DNA of 64,000 nucleotides from CAG-177 sp003514385 (GCA_051920445.1 JBPPLN010000001.1:1612001-1676000); one strand, 5' to 3'. Positions 1 to 8,426 are shown, numbered from the stretch's first letter. Notes: a model not told the origin generated them from the sequence alone. Made by a program: numbers and translations.

Positions 1-659
1 GAATCGGTGTAATTAAAGACTGGGAGTCACGCTGGTACGCAGATCCCAAGGATTTCGGCGATACCCTCGTTGAAGATCACAAGCTGCGTGAATTCCTCCT
101 TGAGCTCCTTGCTCCGGCAGGCGTGCCCAAGATCGAGATCGAGCGCAATTCCAAGAGAGTCAACATCAACATTTTCTGCGCAAAGCCCGGCATGGTTATA
201 GGCAAGGGCGGCGCTGAGATAGAGAAGCTCAAGAAGCTCTGCGAGAGCAAGCTCGGCGGCAAAGAGGTTTCGCTCAACATCGTTGAAGTTAAGCAGCCCG
301 ACCTTGACGCTCAGCTCGTCGCTGAGAACATCGCTTCTCAGCTTGAAAAAAGAGTTTCCTTCCGCCGTGCTCTCAAGCAGTCCATCGGACGCACTATGAG
401 ACTTGGCGCAAGAGGTATAAAGACTCAGGTTTCCGGCCGTCTGGGCGGTGCGGAAATAGCACGTACAGAGCAGTATCATGAGGGTACTATCCCGCTGCAG
501 ACCATCAGAGCCGACATCGACTATGGCTTCGCTGAGGCCAAGACCACTTACGGCCGCATCGGTGTTAAGGTCTGGATCTACAAGGGTGAGGTTCTTCATG
601 ACAACCGCAGCAGCAATAACAGAAGAAGATCATCACGCAAGGAAGGGGGAGCTCGCTAA
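1..659 (+). CDS. rpsC: 30S ribosomal protein S3 (5' end outside window)
   Basis: S3 binds the head of 16S rRNA and helps form the mRNA entry site. The frame is open from base 3 and its first readable residues are IGVIKDWESRWY, so roughly a dozen N-terminal residues and the start codon lie left of the window. A KH RNA-binding motif, GMVIGKGG, is visible near bases 189-212, followed by the conserved S3 C-terminal domain with RTEQYHEGTIPLQT and a basic tail. The TAA stop shares one base with the ATG of rplP, so the two are translationally coupled. It is the first visible gene of the S10-spc-alpha cluster. Confidence 0.98.
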   Translation, partial: IGVIKDWESRWYADPKDFGDTLVEDHKLREFLLELLAPAGVPKIEIERNSKRVNINIFCAKPGMVIGKGGAEIEKLKKLCESKLGGKEVSLNIVEVKQPDLDAQLVAENIASQLEKRVSFRRALKQSIGRTMRLGARGIKTQVSGRLGGAEIARTEQYHEGTIPLQTIRADIDYGFAEAKTTYGRIGVKVWIYKGEVLHDNRSSNNRRRSSRKEGGAR

Positions 660-1087
660 TGCTGTTACCCAAGAGAGTTAAGCACCGCAGGGTACAGAGA
701 GGCAGAATGACCGGTAAGGCCATGAGAGGCAACAAGGTCTCTTACGGCGATTTCGGTCTCGTAGCTCTCGAGCCCGCCTGGATCACCGCTAACCAGATCG
801 AGGCAGCCCGTATCGCAATGACCCGTTACATCAAGCGTGGCGGTCAGGTCTGGATAAAGATTTTCCCCGACAAGCCGGTAACCAAGAAGCCCGCTGAAAC
901 CCGAATGGGTTCCGGTAAAGGTGCTCCCGAGTATTGGGTTGCCGTTGTTAAGCCCGGCAGAGTCATGTTTGAGATCGCCGGCGTTGATAAGGAGCTCGCA
1001 GAAGAGGCTATGCGTCTTGCTGCTCACAAGCTCCCCATCAAGTGCAAATTTGTAACTAAGGAAGAAACGGGTGGTGAACAGGAATGA
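659..1087 (+). CDS. rplP: 50S ribosomal protein L16
   Basis: L16 sits near the A site of the 50S subunit and supports the peptidyl transferase centre. The 142-residue product has the family pattern: MLLPKRVKHRR at the N terminus, the RGGQVWIKIFPDKP segment, and the GSGKGAPEYWVAVVKPG loop. The length matches bacterial L16. It overlaps rpsC by one base and rpmC by four (ATGA), the usual rpsC-rplP-rpmC arrangement. Confidence 0.98.
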   Translation: MLLPKRVKHRRVQRGRMTGKAMRGNKVSYGDFGLVALEPAWITANQIEAARIAMTRYIKRGGQVWIKIFPDKPVTKKPAETRMGSGKGAPEYWVAVVKPGRVMFEIAGVDKELAEEAMRLAAHKLPIKCKFVTKEETGGEQE

Positions 1088-1287
1088 AAGCCAGTGAAAT
1101 AAGAAAACTTTCCGCCAAAGAGCTGGATGCTAAGCTGCTTGAGTTAAAGGATGAGCTTTTCAAACTGCGCTTCCAGCAGGCTGTTAACCAGCTCGACAAC
1201 CCGATGCGAATCAGTGCCGTCAAGAAGGACATAGCGCGCATTAAGACAGTTCAGCGCGATATCGAGCTTCACGGCGCCAATTCGTGA
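1084..1287 (+). CDS. rpmC: 50S ribosomal protein L29
   Basis: L29 lies at the polypeptide exit of the 50S subunit, next to L23. The product is 67 residues, two long helices, beginning MKASEIRKLS and containing ELKDELFKLRFQQA, which is diagnostic of L29. Its ATG overlaps the stop of rplP in an ATGA junction. The order rplP-rpmC-rpsQ is standard. Confidence 0.97.
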   Translation: MKASEIRKLSAKELDAKLLELKDELFKLRFQQAVNQLDNPMRISAVKKDIARIKTVQRDIELHGANS

Positions 1288-1307
1288 TGAAAGGGAGGTC
1301 AACACTT

Positions 1308-1562
1308 ATGGAAAGAAACCTCAGAAAAACTCGCGTTGGCATTGTGACCAGCGATAAGATGGATAAGACTGTTGTCGTCTCCATCAAGGATAGGGTAAAG
1401 CATCCGCTTTACAAGAAGATCGTTAACCGCACCATCAAGCTCAAGGCTCATGATGAGAACAACACCTGCGGAATCGGCGACCGTGTCCTCGTCATGGAGA
1501 CCCGCCCGATGTCCAAGGACAAGAGATGGCGCGTAGTTGAGATCATCGAGAAGGCTAAATAA
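1308..1562 (+). CDS. rpsQ: 30S ribosomal protein S17
   Basis: S17 is a primary 16S rRNA binder of the OB-fold type. The ATG at 1308 is chosen because a strong AAAGGGAGG ribosome-binding site lies at 1290-1298. The upstream ATG at 1284 would put that site inside the coding region and add an unconserved stretch. The resulting 84-residue protein begins MERNLRKTRVGIVTSDKMDK and contains KHPLYKK and the HDENN and RPMSKDKRW segments typical of S17. Confidence 0.97.
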   Translation: MERNLRKTRVGIVTSDKMDKTVVVSIKDRVKHPLYKKIVNRTIKLKAHDENNTCGIGDRVLVMETRPMSKDKRWRVVEIIEKAK

Positions 1563-1592
1563 TTTTTTGGTAACAGTAAGGAGGCAGACACT

Positions 1593-1961
1593 GTGATACA
1601 GCAACAGAGTTACCTCAAGGTTGCCGACAACACCGGCGCGAAGGAGATTATGTGCATTCGCGTTCTCGGAGGTTCCGGCAGGAGGTATGCCAATATCGGC
1701 GACGTCATAGTTGCTTCGGTTAAAAAAGCAGCACCCGGCGGCGTAGTTAAAAAAGGCGAGGTCGTTAAGGCAGTCGTAGTTCGTACTGCAAAAGGAGTTC
1801 GCCGTGATGACGGCACCTACATTCGCTTCGATGAGAATGCAGCTGTTATCATCAAAGAAGACAAAAATCCCAAAGGCACTCGTATCTTTGGACCGGTAGC
1901 GAGAGAGCTGCGTGAGAAAGATTATCTCAAGATTCTCTCTCTGGCTCCCGAAGTGCTTTAA
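1593..1961 (+). CDS. rplN: 50S ribosomal protein L14
   Basis: L14 contacts 23S rRNA and forms part of an intersubunit bridge. The 122-residue product has the L14 signature: IQQQSYLKVADNTGAKE, then the RVLGGSGRRYANIGDVI segment, and FGPVARELRE near the end. The start codon is GTG, preceded by AAGGAGG at 1578-1584. The length is exactly typical. It is the first gene of the classical spc block. Confidence 0.97.
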   Translation: MIQQQSYLKVADNTGAKEIMCIRVLGGSGRRYANIGDVIVASVKKAAPGGVVKKGEVVKAVVVRTAKGVRRDDGTYIRFDENAAVIIKEDKNPKGTRIFGPVARELREKDYLKILSLAPEVL

Positions 1962-1976
1962 GGCGGAGGTGCAACG

Positions 1977-2306
1977 ATGAGTAATAAGGTTCATGTTAAG
2001 ACCGGTGACGAGGTTGTCGTCATCAACGGCAAGTACCGCGGCAAGAGAGGCAAGGTCCTCCAGGTCAGCCCTTCCGAGGGTAAGGTTATTGTCGAGGGCG
2101 TGAATATCGTCACGAAGCACGTTAAGCCCCGCAAGATGGGTGAGGCCGGCGGTCTCATCAAGGCTGAAAGCGCCCTTTATGCAGATAAGGTTCAGCTCGT
2201 TTGCCCCAAGTGCGGCAGACCCACCAGAACCGGCAGCAAGATCAACGCAAAAGGCAAGAAAGTCCGCACATGCAAGAAGAGCGACTGCCTTGCAGAATTC
2301 GAATAA
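1977..2306 (+). CDS. rplX: 50S ribosomal protein L24, zinc-ribbon form
   Basis: L24 initiates 50S assembly and sits by the exit tunnel. The 109-residue product opens with a KOW motif (GDEVVVINGKYRGKRGKV) and ends in a four-cysteine ribbon, CPKC followed by CKKSDC, as in other firmicute L24 proteins. The ATG at 1977 follows GGCGGAGG. The second cysteine pair is spaced CX4C rather than CX2C, a small departure from the common form. Confidence 0.97.
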   Translation: MSNKVHVKTGDEVVVINGKYRGKRGKVLQVSPSEGKVIVEGVNIVTKHVKPRKMGEAGGLIKAESALYADKVQLVCPKCGRPTRTGSKINAKGKKVRTCKKSDCLAEFE

Positions 2307-2321
2307 GGGAGGAGCATGACA

Positions 2322-2864
2322 ATGGCAGCAAGGTTAAAAGAGACCTATATAAACGAAGTTGCACCTGCTCTTATGAAGAAGTTCGAGTATAAGAGCGTCA
2401 TGCAGATCCCGAAGCTTGACAAGATTGTGGTCAACATCGCTTGCGGCGAGGCAAGAGAGAACTCCAAGGTTCTTGATTCCGTCGTCTCCGACCTCATGCA
2501 GATCACCGGTCAGAGACCCGTGATGTGCAGAGCGAAGAAGTCGATCGCTAACTTCAAGCTCCGTGAAGGCATGGTTATCGGTGCCAAGGTTACCCTCAGG
2601 GGAGACAGAATGTATGAGTTCCTTGACAGGTTCTTCAATCTCGCTCTTCCCCGCGTCAGAGACTTCAGAGGTATCAACCCGAACTCTTTCGACGGCAGAG
2701 GCAACTATTCTCTGGGTATCAAGGAACAGCTGATATTCCCCGAGATTGAGTACGACAAGATTGACAAGGTCAGAGGCATGGATATTTGCTTTGTCACGAC
2801 AGCTAATACTGATGAAGAGGCACGCGAGCTGCTCACTCTCATGGGCGCTCCGTTCGCAAAATAA
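2322..2864 (+). CDS. rplE: 50S ribosomal protein L5
   Basis: L5 binds 5S rRNA in the central protuberance. Family landmarks are the N-terminal RLKETYINEVAPALMKKF, the QRPVMCRAKKSIANFKLREG segment, and GNYSLGIKEQLIFPEI. Two ATGs lie close together at 2316 and 2322. The second is preferred because the GGGAGG at 2308-2313 is then eight bases away rather than two. The product is 180 residues, the usual length. Confidence 0.97.
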   Translation: MAARLKETYINEVAPALMKKFEYKSVMQIPKLDKIVVNIACGEARENSKVLDSVVSDLMQITGQRPVMCRAKKSIANFKLREGMVIGAKVTLRGDRMYEFLDRFFNLALPRVRDFRGINPNSFDGRGNYSLGIKEQLIFPEIEYDKIDKVRGMDICFVTTANTDEEARELLTLMGAPFAK

Positions 2865-2876
2865 GGAGGAATTACG

Positions 2877-3062
2877 GTGGCCAAAACATCCATGAAGGTT
2901 AAGCAGGCTAGACCCGCTAAGTATTCTTCAAGGGCTTACAACAGATGTAAGATCTGCGGCAGACCGCACGCCTATCTTCGCAAATACGGAGTATGCCGCA
3001 TCTGCTTCAGAGAGCTGGCTCATGCCGGTCAGATCCCCGGCGTCAAGAAGGCCAGCTGGTAA
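2877..3062 (+). CDS. rpsZ: 30S ribosomal protein S14, type Z (zinc form)
   Basis: S14 joins S3 and S10 in the head of the 30S subunit. At 61 residues this is the short form, with a CKIC and CRIC zinc knuckle (CX2C-X12-CX2C) visible from RCKICGRP to VCRICFRE. The start is GTG with AAGGAGGAA just upstream. Only this form is seen here; a longer zinc-free paralogue used under zinc starvation in some firmicutes is not in the window. Confidence 0.97.
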   Translation: MAKTSMKVKQARPAKYSSRAYNRCKICGRPHAYLRKYGVCRICFRELAHAGQIPGVKKASW

Positions 3063-3092
3063 AAGAGCAATTGCAAAAGGAGGTTCAACAGT

Positions 3093-3491
3093 ATGCAAAT
3101 TACTGATTCCATCGCCGATATGCTCACAAGAATCCGCAATGCGAATTCCGCAAAGCATGATACGGTGAAGATTCCCGCATCCAATATGAAGAAGGCGATT
3201 GCTCAAATTCTTCTTGATGAGGGTTACATCAAGGGATTCAAGGTTGAGGACGACGGCAAGCAGGGCGTCATCGAGATCGCTCTCAAGTACGGCCCCAACA
3301 AGTCACAGGTTATAACCGGTCTGCGCAGAGTTTCAAAGCCCGGTCTGCGTATATATACCAACTGCGAGGATATGCCCAGAGTCATGAAGGGTCTCGGCAT
3401 CGCTATCCTCTCAACAAGCAAGGGCATTATGACGGACAAGGATGCACGCAAAGCCAATGTCGGCGGCGAAGTCCTTGCATTTATCTGGTAA
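3093..3491 (+). CDS. rpsH: 30S ribosomal protein S8
   Basis: S8 binds helix 21 of 16S rRNA and in many bacteria represses the spc operon. The 132-residue product starts MQITDSIADMLTRIRNA and ends with STSKGIMTDKDARKANVGGEVLAFIW, the conserved S8 C-terminal signature. AAAAGGAGG lies ten bases before the ATG. Confidence 0.98.
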   Translation: MQITDSIADMLTRIRNANSAKHDTVKIPASNMKKAIAQILLDEGYIKGFKVEDDGKQGVIEIALKYGPNKSQVITGLRRVSKPGLRIYTNCEDMPRVMKGLGIAILSTSKGIMTDKDARKANVGGEVLAFIW

Positions 3492-3504
3492 GGAGGTGCT
3501 GTAA

Positions 3505-4050
3505 ATGTCACGCATAGGAAACAAACCCATCGCAATCCCCGCAGGGGTTACTGTGCAGGTGGACGGCAGCACTGTCACCGTTAAGGGTGCCAAAGGCGAG
3601 CTTACCAGAACCGTGCACAGCAATATGGCTGTCGAAGTCGAAGGCGCGACCGTTCACGTCAAGCGCCCCGACGACACCAAGCTCAACAAGTCCCTTCACG
3701 GTCTTACCCGCACACTCGTCGCCAACATGGTGACCGGCGTCAGCGAGGGCTACAAGAAGGAGCTTGAAATCAACGGCGTAGGTTACCGTGCCGCTAAAGA
3801 GGGCAAGGAGCTTGTTCTCAATATCGGTTTCTCGCATCAGGTCAGAGTGGCCGAGATCGACGGTATCACCATCGAGGTTCCCGCGCCCAACAAGATCGTT
3901 ATCTCCGGTCCCGACAAGCAGAAGGTCGGCCAGTTTGCAGCGGAAGTTCGCGAGAAGCGTCCCCCCGAGCCGTACAAGGGCAAGGGCATCAAGTATGTTG
4001 ATGAGCATATCCGCCGCAAGGAAGGCAAGGCCGGCAAGGGCGGTAAGTAA
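3505..4050 (+). CDS. rplF: 50S ribosomal protein L6
   Basis: L6 sits near the sarcin-ricin loop and the factor-binding site. The 181-residue protein has the two tandem L6 domains, starting MSRIGNKPIAIPAGV and closing with RPPEPYKGKGIKYVDEHIRRKEGKAGK, the L6 signature. It follows rpsH by 13 bases with AAGGAGG before the ATG. Confidence 0.98.
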   Translation: MSRIGNKPIAIPAGVTVQVDGSTVTVKGAKGELTRTVHSNMAVEVEGATVHVKRPDDTKLNKSLHGLTRTLVANMVTGVSEGYKKELEINGVGYRAAKEGKELVLNIGFSHQVRVAEIDGITIEVPAPNKIVISGPDKQKVGQFAAEVREKRPPEPYKGKGIKYVDEHIRRKEGKAGKGGK

Positions 4051-4074
4051 GTTTAGGTTAAGGAGTGAAAAGTT

Positions 4075-4434
4075 ATGGTTAACAGACCGGACAGCAAGAA
4101 AGCAAGACAGAAGCGCCACACCAGAGTGCGTGCTAAGATCTCCGGAACTGCAGAATGCCCCCGCCTTAATGTATTCCGCTCCCTGCAGCACATCTATGCT
4201 CAGATCATAGACGATGTTTCAGGCAAGACCCTTGTTTCAGCCTCTACTGTTGAGAAGGATTTTGAGGATTACGGCGGAAATAAATCCGCAGCCCGCAAGG
4301 TGGGCATCACACTGGCAAAGAGAGCAGCCGAAAAGGGAATAACCGATGTTGTTTTCGACCGCGGCGGCTACGTTTATCACGGCCGTGTTCAGGAACTGGC
4401 CGAAGGCGCCCGTGAGGGCGGCCTCAACTTCTAA
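4075..4434 (+). CDS. rplR: 50S ribosomal protein L18
   Basis: L18 binds 5S rRNA together with L5. The 119-residue product contains the conserved KRHTRVRAKISGTAECPRLNVFRS stretch near the N terminus and the VFDRGGYVYHGRVQELAEGARE motif at the C terminus. A purine-rich GGAG site precedes the ATG. Position between rplF and rpsE is canonical. Confidence 0.97.
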   Translation: MVNRPDSKKARQKRHTRVRAKISGTAECPRLNVFRSLQHIYAQIIDDVSGKTLVSASTVEKDFEDYGGNKSAARKVGITLAKRAAEKGITDVVFDRGGYVYHGRVQELAEGAREGGLNF

Positions 4435-4451
4435 GGAAAGGGAGGATACTT

Positions 4452-4952
4452 TTGGCTAAGATTGATGCATCGGCATATGAACTCACTGAAAGAGTTGTCA
4501 CTATCAACCGCGTATCGAAAACCGTTAAGGGCGGTCGTATATTCAAGTTCGCCGCTCTCGTAGTCGTCGGTGACGGCAACGGAATCGTCGGCTTCGGTCT
4601 CGGCAAGTCCGGCGAAGTTCCGGACGCCATCCGCAAGGGTATCGAAGATGCGAAGAAGAACCTGATGAAGGTTTCACTTAAGGGAACAACCATTCCCCAC
4701 GAGGTTATAGGTAAGTTCGGCGCAGGCGTCGTCCTGCTCAAGCCCGCAGCACCCGGTACCGGCGTTATCGCCGGCGGTCCTGTCCGTGCAGTCGTCGAGA
4801 CTGTCGGCATCAGAGACATCCGTGCTAAGGCTCTCAGATCCAACAACCCCTGTAACGTCGTCAGAGCAACACTTGACGGTCTTGCACAGCTTCGCAACGT
4901 CGATGAAGTTGCGGCTATAAGAGGCAAGTCGGAAAAAGAAATTTTAGGTTAA
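4452..4952 (+). CDS. rpsE: 30S ribosomal protein S5
   Basis: S5 shapes the mRNA entry channel and affects decoding accuracy. The 166-residue product has the double-stranded RNA-binding domain (VVGDGNGIVGFGLGKSGEVPDAI) and the second domain with AGGPVRAVVETVGI. The start codon is TTG at 4452, supported by AAAGGGAGGA just upstream and by the absence of a nearer ATG. TTG starts recur in this genome. Confidence 0.97.
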   Translation: MAKIDASAYELTERVVTINRVSKTVKGGRIFKFAALVVVGDGNGIVGFGLGKSGEVPDAIRKGIEDAKKNLMKVSLKGTTIPHEVIGKFGAGVVLLKPAAPGTGVIAGGPVRAVVETVGIRDIRAKALRSNNPCNVVRATLDGLAQLRNVDEVAAIRGKSEKEILG

Positions 4953-4967
4953 GGAGGGTGGACAACA

Positions 4968-5165
4968 ATGGCAGATATTAACGTAAAGCTCGTCAAGAGC
5001 CTTATCGGAAGTACTAAACCTCAGATTGCCACCGCCTATGCACTCGGTCTCCACAAGATCGGCGACGAGTCAGTTCAGCCTGACAACGCTGCCACCCGCG
5101 GCAAGATCAGAAAGCTTGCCCACCTTGTCGAGACAAGTGAAGTCGAGCAAGGAGGTGCTGAATGA
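4968..5165 (+). CDS. rpmD: 50S ribosomal protein L30
   Basis: L30 is a small 50S protein contacting 5S-proximal 23S rRNA. The 65-residue product matches family length and carries KLVKSLIGSTKPQIATAYALGLHKIG. AAGGAGGGTG precedes the ATG. The stop overlaps the rplO start (ATGA). Confidence 0.95.
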   Translation: MADINVKLVKSLIGSTKPQIATAYALGLHKIGDESVQPDNAATRGKIRKLAHLVETSEVEQGGAE

Positions 5166-5608
5166 TGAAATTGCATGAGCTTTCACCTGCACCCGGTTCT
5201 GTCAAAGAGCGTAAGCGTATAGGCAGAGGCGCTGCTTCAGGTCAGGGTAAGACCGCCGGTAAAGGCCACAAGGGCCAGAAGGCAAGAAGCGGAAGCAACG
5301 CGCACATCGGTTTCGAAGGCGGCCAGATGCCCCTTCAGAGAAGAATCCCCAAAAGAGGTTTTGTCAACATTTTTGCGAAAGAGATCGCAACTGTTAACGT
5401 AGCAGCTATCAACGACAAGTTCGAGGACGGCGCTACCGTAACTATAGAAGCCCTCGTCGAGTCCGGTCTTGTCAAGAAGACCCTCGACGGCGTCAAAGTC
5501 TTAGGACAGGGCGAACTTACGAAGAAGCTAACAGTTCAGGCTAATGCTTTTTCTGCTTCCGCCAAAGCTAAGATTGAGGCTGCGGGCGGAAAGGCAGAGG
5601 TAATCTGA
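5162..5608 (+). CDS. rplO: 50S ribosomal protein L15
   Basis: L15 is an assembly protein of the 50S subunit. The N-terminal glycine- and arginine-rich region (RKRIGRGAASGQGKTAGKG) and GFEGGQMPLQRRIPKRGF are diagnostic. Two consecutive ATGs occur at 5162 and 5165; GGAGG at 5150-5154 allows either. The product is 148 or 147 residues. Its stop lies two bases before secY. Confidence 0.97.
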   Translation: MMKLHELSPAPGSVKERKRIGRGAASGQGKTAGKGHKGQKARSGSNAHIGFEGGQMPLQRRIPKRGFVNIFAKEIATVNVAAINDKFEDGATVTIEALVESGLVKKTLDGVKVLGQGELTKKLTVQANAFSASAKAKIEAAGGKAEVI

Positions 5609-5610
5609 AA

Positions 5611-6975
5611 ATGTTCAAGACTTTTGCCAACGCATGGAAGATCCCGGAGCTCAGAAAGAAGATTCTCTTCACCGCTCTGATAGTTCTTATCTTCAGAGTC
5701 GGCTCCGCTATTCCGGTTCCGTTCACAAACATCCTCATTGAGGGCGGCAATCTTGTTCAGGAGGGCAGCACCTTCCTCAACTACCTCATTATGATGACCG
5801 GTGACGCGTTCAACTACGGTACTCTGTTCGCTCTGTCGATCACCCCGTACATCAACTCGTCGATTATCATGCAGCTCCTCTGCGTCGCTATTCCTCCCCT
5901 GGAGAGACTGGCGAAGGAAGAGGACGGTCAGAAGAAGATTGCTTCCATCACAAGATATGTTACTGTTGTTCTCGGTATCATCCAGAGCGTAGCATACTAC
6001 TTCTATATCAGAAGCGCCGGATACCTTTCAACGGCTGCTGACGGCTCGGCCTACACAGGCTTTGCAATGGTCTTCCAGGCCATCGTCATCATCCTTTGCT
6101 TCACGGCAGGTACCGCGCTTATCATGTGGCTCGGTGAGCAGATCAACGACAAGGGCATCGGCAACGGTATCTCGATAATCCTTTTCGCAGGTATCGTTTC
6201 GAGAATCCCCGCTCTGATCACCCAGCTCTTCGGCGGCTCGGGCACCGGCAGCTACTGGTCAAGAGGCGGCGTCTACTACTTCCTTTCACCCTTCGTCTGC
6301 GTCATCCTTATTCTGATGGTCGCATTCATCGTGTGGATGGACAACGCTGAGAGACGCATTCCCGTCCAGTACGCCAAGCGCGTCGTCGGCCGCAAGATGT
6401 ACGGCGGCCAGAACACCCATATTCCGATAAAGGTCAATATGTCCGGTGTTATGCCCATCATCTTCGCGGGTTCCATTCTTTCCATCCCGCCCACCATCCA
6501 GATGTTCATTCCGTCTGCAAAGCTTGCAGACAGCAAGTTCTGGACCGGTTTCTTCAAGGTGTTCACCTCGACTCACTGGGCTTACGGCATTATCTACTTC
6601 ATACTGATAATCGCTTTCGCCTATTTCTATTCGAGCATCCAGTACAATCCTATTGAGATGTCCCAGAACATCGCCAAGAACGGCGGTATGATCCCCGGTA
6701 TTCGTACCGGCAGACCCACATCGGATTACATTGCAAGGATCATTTCGAGAATCACACTTCTCGGAGCTCTCCTTCTGAGTGTCGTCGCTATCTTCCCGAT
6801 CGTGTTCTCGCAGCTTACAACGCTGATCCTTACAAAGACAACGGTTTATGCTGACGGTATGAACGTTTCGCTCGGCGGTACGTCGATAATAATCCTTGTC
6901 GGTGTTGCTCTTGAAACTGTCAAGCAGCTCGAGAGCCAGATGATGATGCGTCACTATAAGGGCTTCCTTGATTAA
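5611..6975 (+). CDS. secY: Preprotein translocase subunit SecY
   Basis: SecY forms the protein-conducting channel of the Sec translocon with SecE and SecG. The 454-residue sequence has ten hydrophobic segments and the family signatures: GSAIPVPFTN after TM1, the plug-region PYINSSIIMQLL, the cytoplasmic loop RRIPVQYAKRVVGRKMYGGQ and the C-terminal LESQMMMRHYKGFL. It follows rplO by two bases with no separate promoter, so it is co-transcribed with the spc genes. The adk gene that often follows secY in firmicutes is not present. Confidence 0.98.
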   Translation: MFKTFANAWKIPELRKKILFTALIVLIFRVGSAIPVPFTNILIEGGNLVQEGSTFLNYLIMMTGDAFNYGTLFALSITPYINSSIIMQLLCVAIPPLERLAKEEDGQKKIASITRYVTVVLGIIQSVAYYFYIRSAGYLSTAADGSAYTGFAMVFQAIVIILCFTAGTALIMWLGEQINDKGIGNGISIILFAGIVSRIPALITQLFGGSGTGSYWSRGGVYYFLSPFVCVILILMVAFIVWMDNAERRIPVQYAKRVVGRKMYGGQNTHIPIKVNMSGVMPIIFAGSILSIPPTIQMFIPSAKLADSKFWTGFFKVFTSTHWAYGIIYFILIIAFAYFYSSIQYNPIEMSQNIAKNGGMIPGIRTGRPTSDYIARIISRITLLGALLLSVVAIFPIVFSQLTTLILTKTTVYADGMNVSLGGTSIIILVGVALETVKQLESQMMMRHYKGFLD

Positions 6976-7012
6976 GCCCTGCCGCAACTAACGGCAAAAA
7001 CGGAGGATAAGC

Positions 7013-7762
7013 ATGATAGTGCTCAAAACAAGTCACGAGCTCTCGCTGATGAGAGAGGCTTGCAGAATATCTGCAGGAGCATTAAAAGTGGCGGGCGAGG
7101 CTGTCGAGCCGGGCGTTACTACCGCTCAGATCGATAAGATCGCACACGAATATATTCTAAAAGCAGGGGCCACGCCTACGTTCCTTAATTACAACGGGTT
7201 CCCCGCTACGGCATGCATTTCCATAAACGATGAGATCATTCACGGAATACCCAGCCACAGACGTGTTATCAAAAGCGGCGATATAGTCAGCATTGACCTC
7301 GGCGCTTCGATAAACGGCTATACCGGCGACAACGCTGCCACTTTCGCCTGTGGGGACATTTCCCCCGAGGCGAAGCGGCTGTGCGACGTGACCAGAGAGA
7401 GCCTCTATGAAGGCATCAAAAAGGCTGTCGCAGGCGGCAGACTCGGCGATATAGGCTTCGCTATTGCGAGCTACTGCGAGGAGCGCGGCTTCTCCGTCGT
7501 TCGCGAATATACGGGGCACGGCGTGGGTGCAAATCTCCATGAGGATCCCAGCGTACCGAATTTCGGCACGCCAGGAAGAGGCGTTCGCCTGCTGCCCGGC
7601 ATGACTATTGCCATCGAACCGATGATAAATCAGGGCTCTGCGGCTATCCGTACTCAACCCGACGGGTGGACTGTCAGAACCAAAGACGGCAAACTCTCAG
7701 CTCATTTCGAACACACCGTCGCCATTACGGCTGACGGACCGAAGATAATGACTCAGCTTTAA
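7013..7762 (+). CDS. map: Methionine aminopeptidase type I
   Basis: Removes the initiator methionine from nascent proteins. The 249-residue length is that of the short type Ia enzyme without an SH3 linker. Metal ligands are visible in order: the aspartates in VSIDLGASINGYTGDNA, the histidine in YTGHGVGANLHEDP, the glutamate in TIAIEPM and the final glutamate in SAHFEHTVA. GGAGG precedes the ATG. It lies directly after secY. Confidence 0.97.
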   Translation: MIVLKTSHELSLMREACRISAGALKVAGEAVEPGVTTAQIDKIAHEYILKAGATPTFLNYNGFPATACISINDEIIHGIPSHRRVIKSGDIVSIDLGASINGYTGDNAATFACGDISPEAKRLCDVTRESLYEGIKKAVAGGRLGDIGFAIASYCEERGFSVVREYTGHGVGANLHEDPSVPNFGTPGRGVRLLPGMTIAIEPMINQGSAAIRTQPDGWTVRTKDGKLSAHFEHTVAITADGPKIMTQL

Positions 7763-7776
7763 GCGGAGGATTGATG

Positions 7777-8031
7777 ATGAGCTTTCAACGAGGCTGCGTC
7801 GTAAGATCCACGGCCGGACGCGACAAGGGCAGACTGCTTGCAGTCACCGCTGTCACGCAGCGCGGCGTCGAGGTCTGCGACGGTAAGGAGCGCAAGCTCC
7901 TCAGACCCAAAATCAAGAATCCTAAGCACGTCGAGCCGACGCCGATGCGTCTGACGCAGGAGGATATGGCGTTTGACAGCCGCCTGCGCCGCGCGCTCAG
8001 AAGGCTTGAGGATGAGACTGCATCATTGTAG
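7777..8031 (+). CDS. KOW-domain RNA-binding protein, L14e/L27e-like
   Basis: A small basic protein of 84 residues with an N-terminal KOW motif (RGCVVRSTAGRDKGRLLAV). In many firmicutes such a gene lies between map and infA and is annotated as ribosomal L14e/L6e/L27e-like. Its exact role is not settled. Three in-frame starts occur in TTGATGATG at 7771-7779; the last is chosen because CGGAGGA ends six bases before it. The C-terminal half is charged with KNPKHVEPTPMR and a predicted helix. Confidence 0.85.
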   Translation: MSFQRGCVVRSTAGRDKGRLLAVTAVTQRGVEVCDGKERKLLRPKIKNPKHVEPTPMRLTQEDMAFDSRLRRALRRLEDETASL

Positions 8032-8043
8032 GGAGGTTAGTAT

Positions 8044-8262
8044 ATGTCAAAGCAGGATATGATCGAGATTGAAGGTACGGTAGTAGAGGCTCTGCCCAAC
8101 GCGACTTTCACAGTCGAGCTGGAAAACGGCCACCAGATATTGGCTCATATCTCCGGTAAGCTCAGGATGAACTACATCCGCATTCTTCCGGGAGATAAGG
8201 TCACGGTCGAAATGTCGCCATACGACCTGACGAAGGGCCGCATAACATGGCGTTCCAAGTAA
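8044..8262 (+). CDS. infA: Translation initiation factor IF-1
   Basis: IF-1 occupies the A site during initiation. The 72-residue S1/OB-fold protein has MSKQDMIEIEGTVVEALPNATF and ends GRITWRSK, an almost invariant pattern. GGGAGG lies before the ATG. The infA-rpmJ-rpsM order is standard. Confidence 0.98.
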   Translation: MSKQDMIEIEGTVVEALPNATFTVELENGHQILAHISGKLRMNYIRILPGDKVTVEMSPYDLTKGRITWRSK

Positions 8263-8277
8263 AAGGAGGGTATTCTA

Positions 8278-8391
8278 ATGAAAGTCAGACCTTCTGTCAA
8301 AAAAATGTGTGAAAAGTGTAAGATCATCAAGCGCAAGGGAAAAGTAATGGTTATCTGTGAAAATCCCAAGCACAAGCAGCGTCAGGGTTAA
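8278..8391 (+). CDS. rpmJ: 50S ribosomal protein L36, zinc form
   Basis: A 37-residue protein read directly from the ATG at 8278 to the TAA at 8389-8391: it begins MKVRPSVKKMCEKC and ends NPKHKQRQG. The three cysteines and one histidine (C11, C14, C27, H32) form the zinc-binding set of the C+ L36 type. AAAAGGAGGG lies just upstream. It is too short for most gene callers but certain by sequence and position. Confidence 0.97.
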   Translation: MKVRPSVKKMCEKCKIIKRKGKVMVICENPKHKQRQG

Positions 8392-8426
8392 TGACGCAAA
8401 CCATTCAATGGAGGTGCAACTGACAA

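Noticed and set aside
1299..2120. 273-codon open frame antisense to rpsQ, rplN and rplX
   Set aside because: Mirror of highly conserved ribosomal genes, no ribosome-binding site, no recognisable motif.
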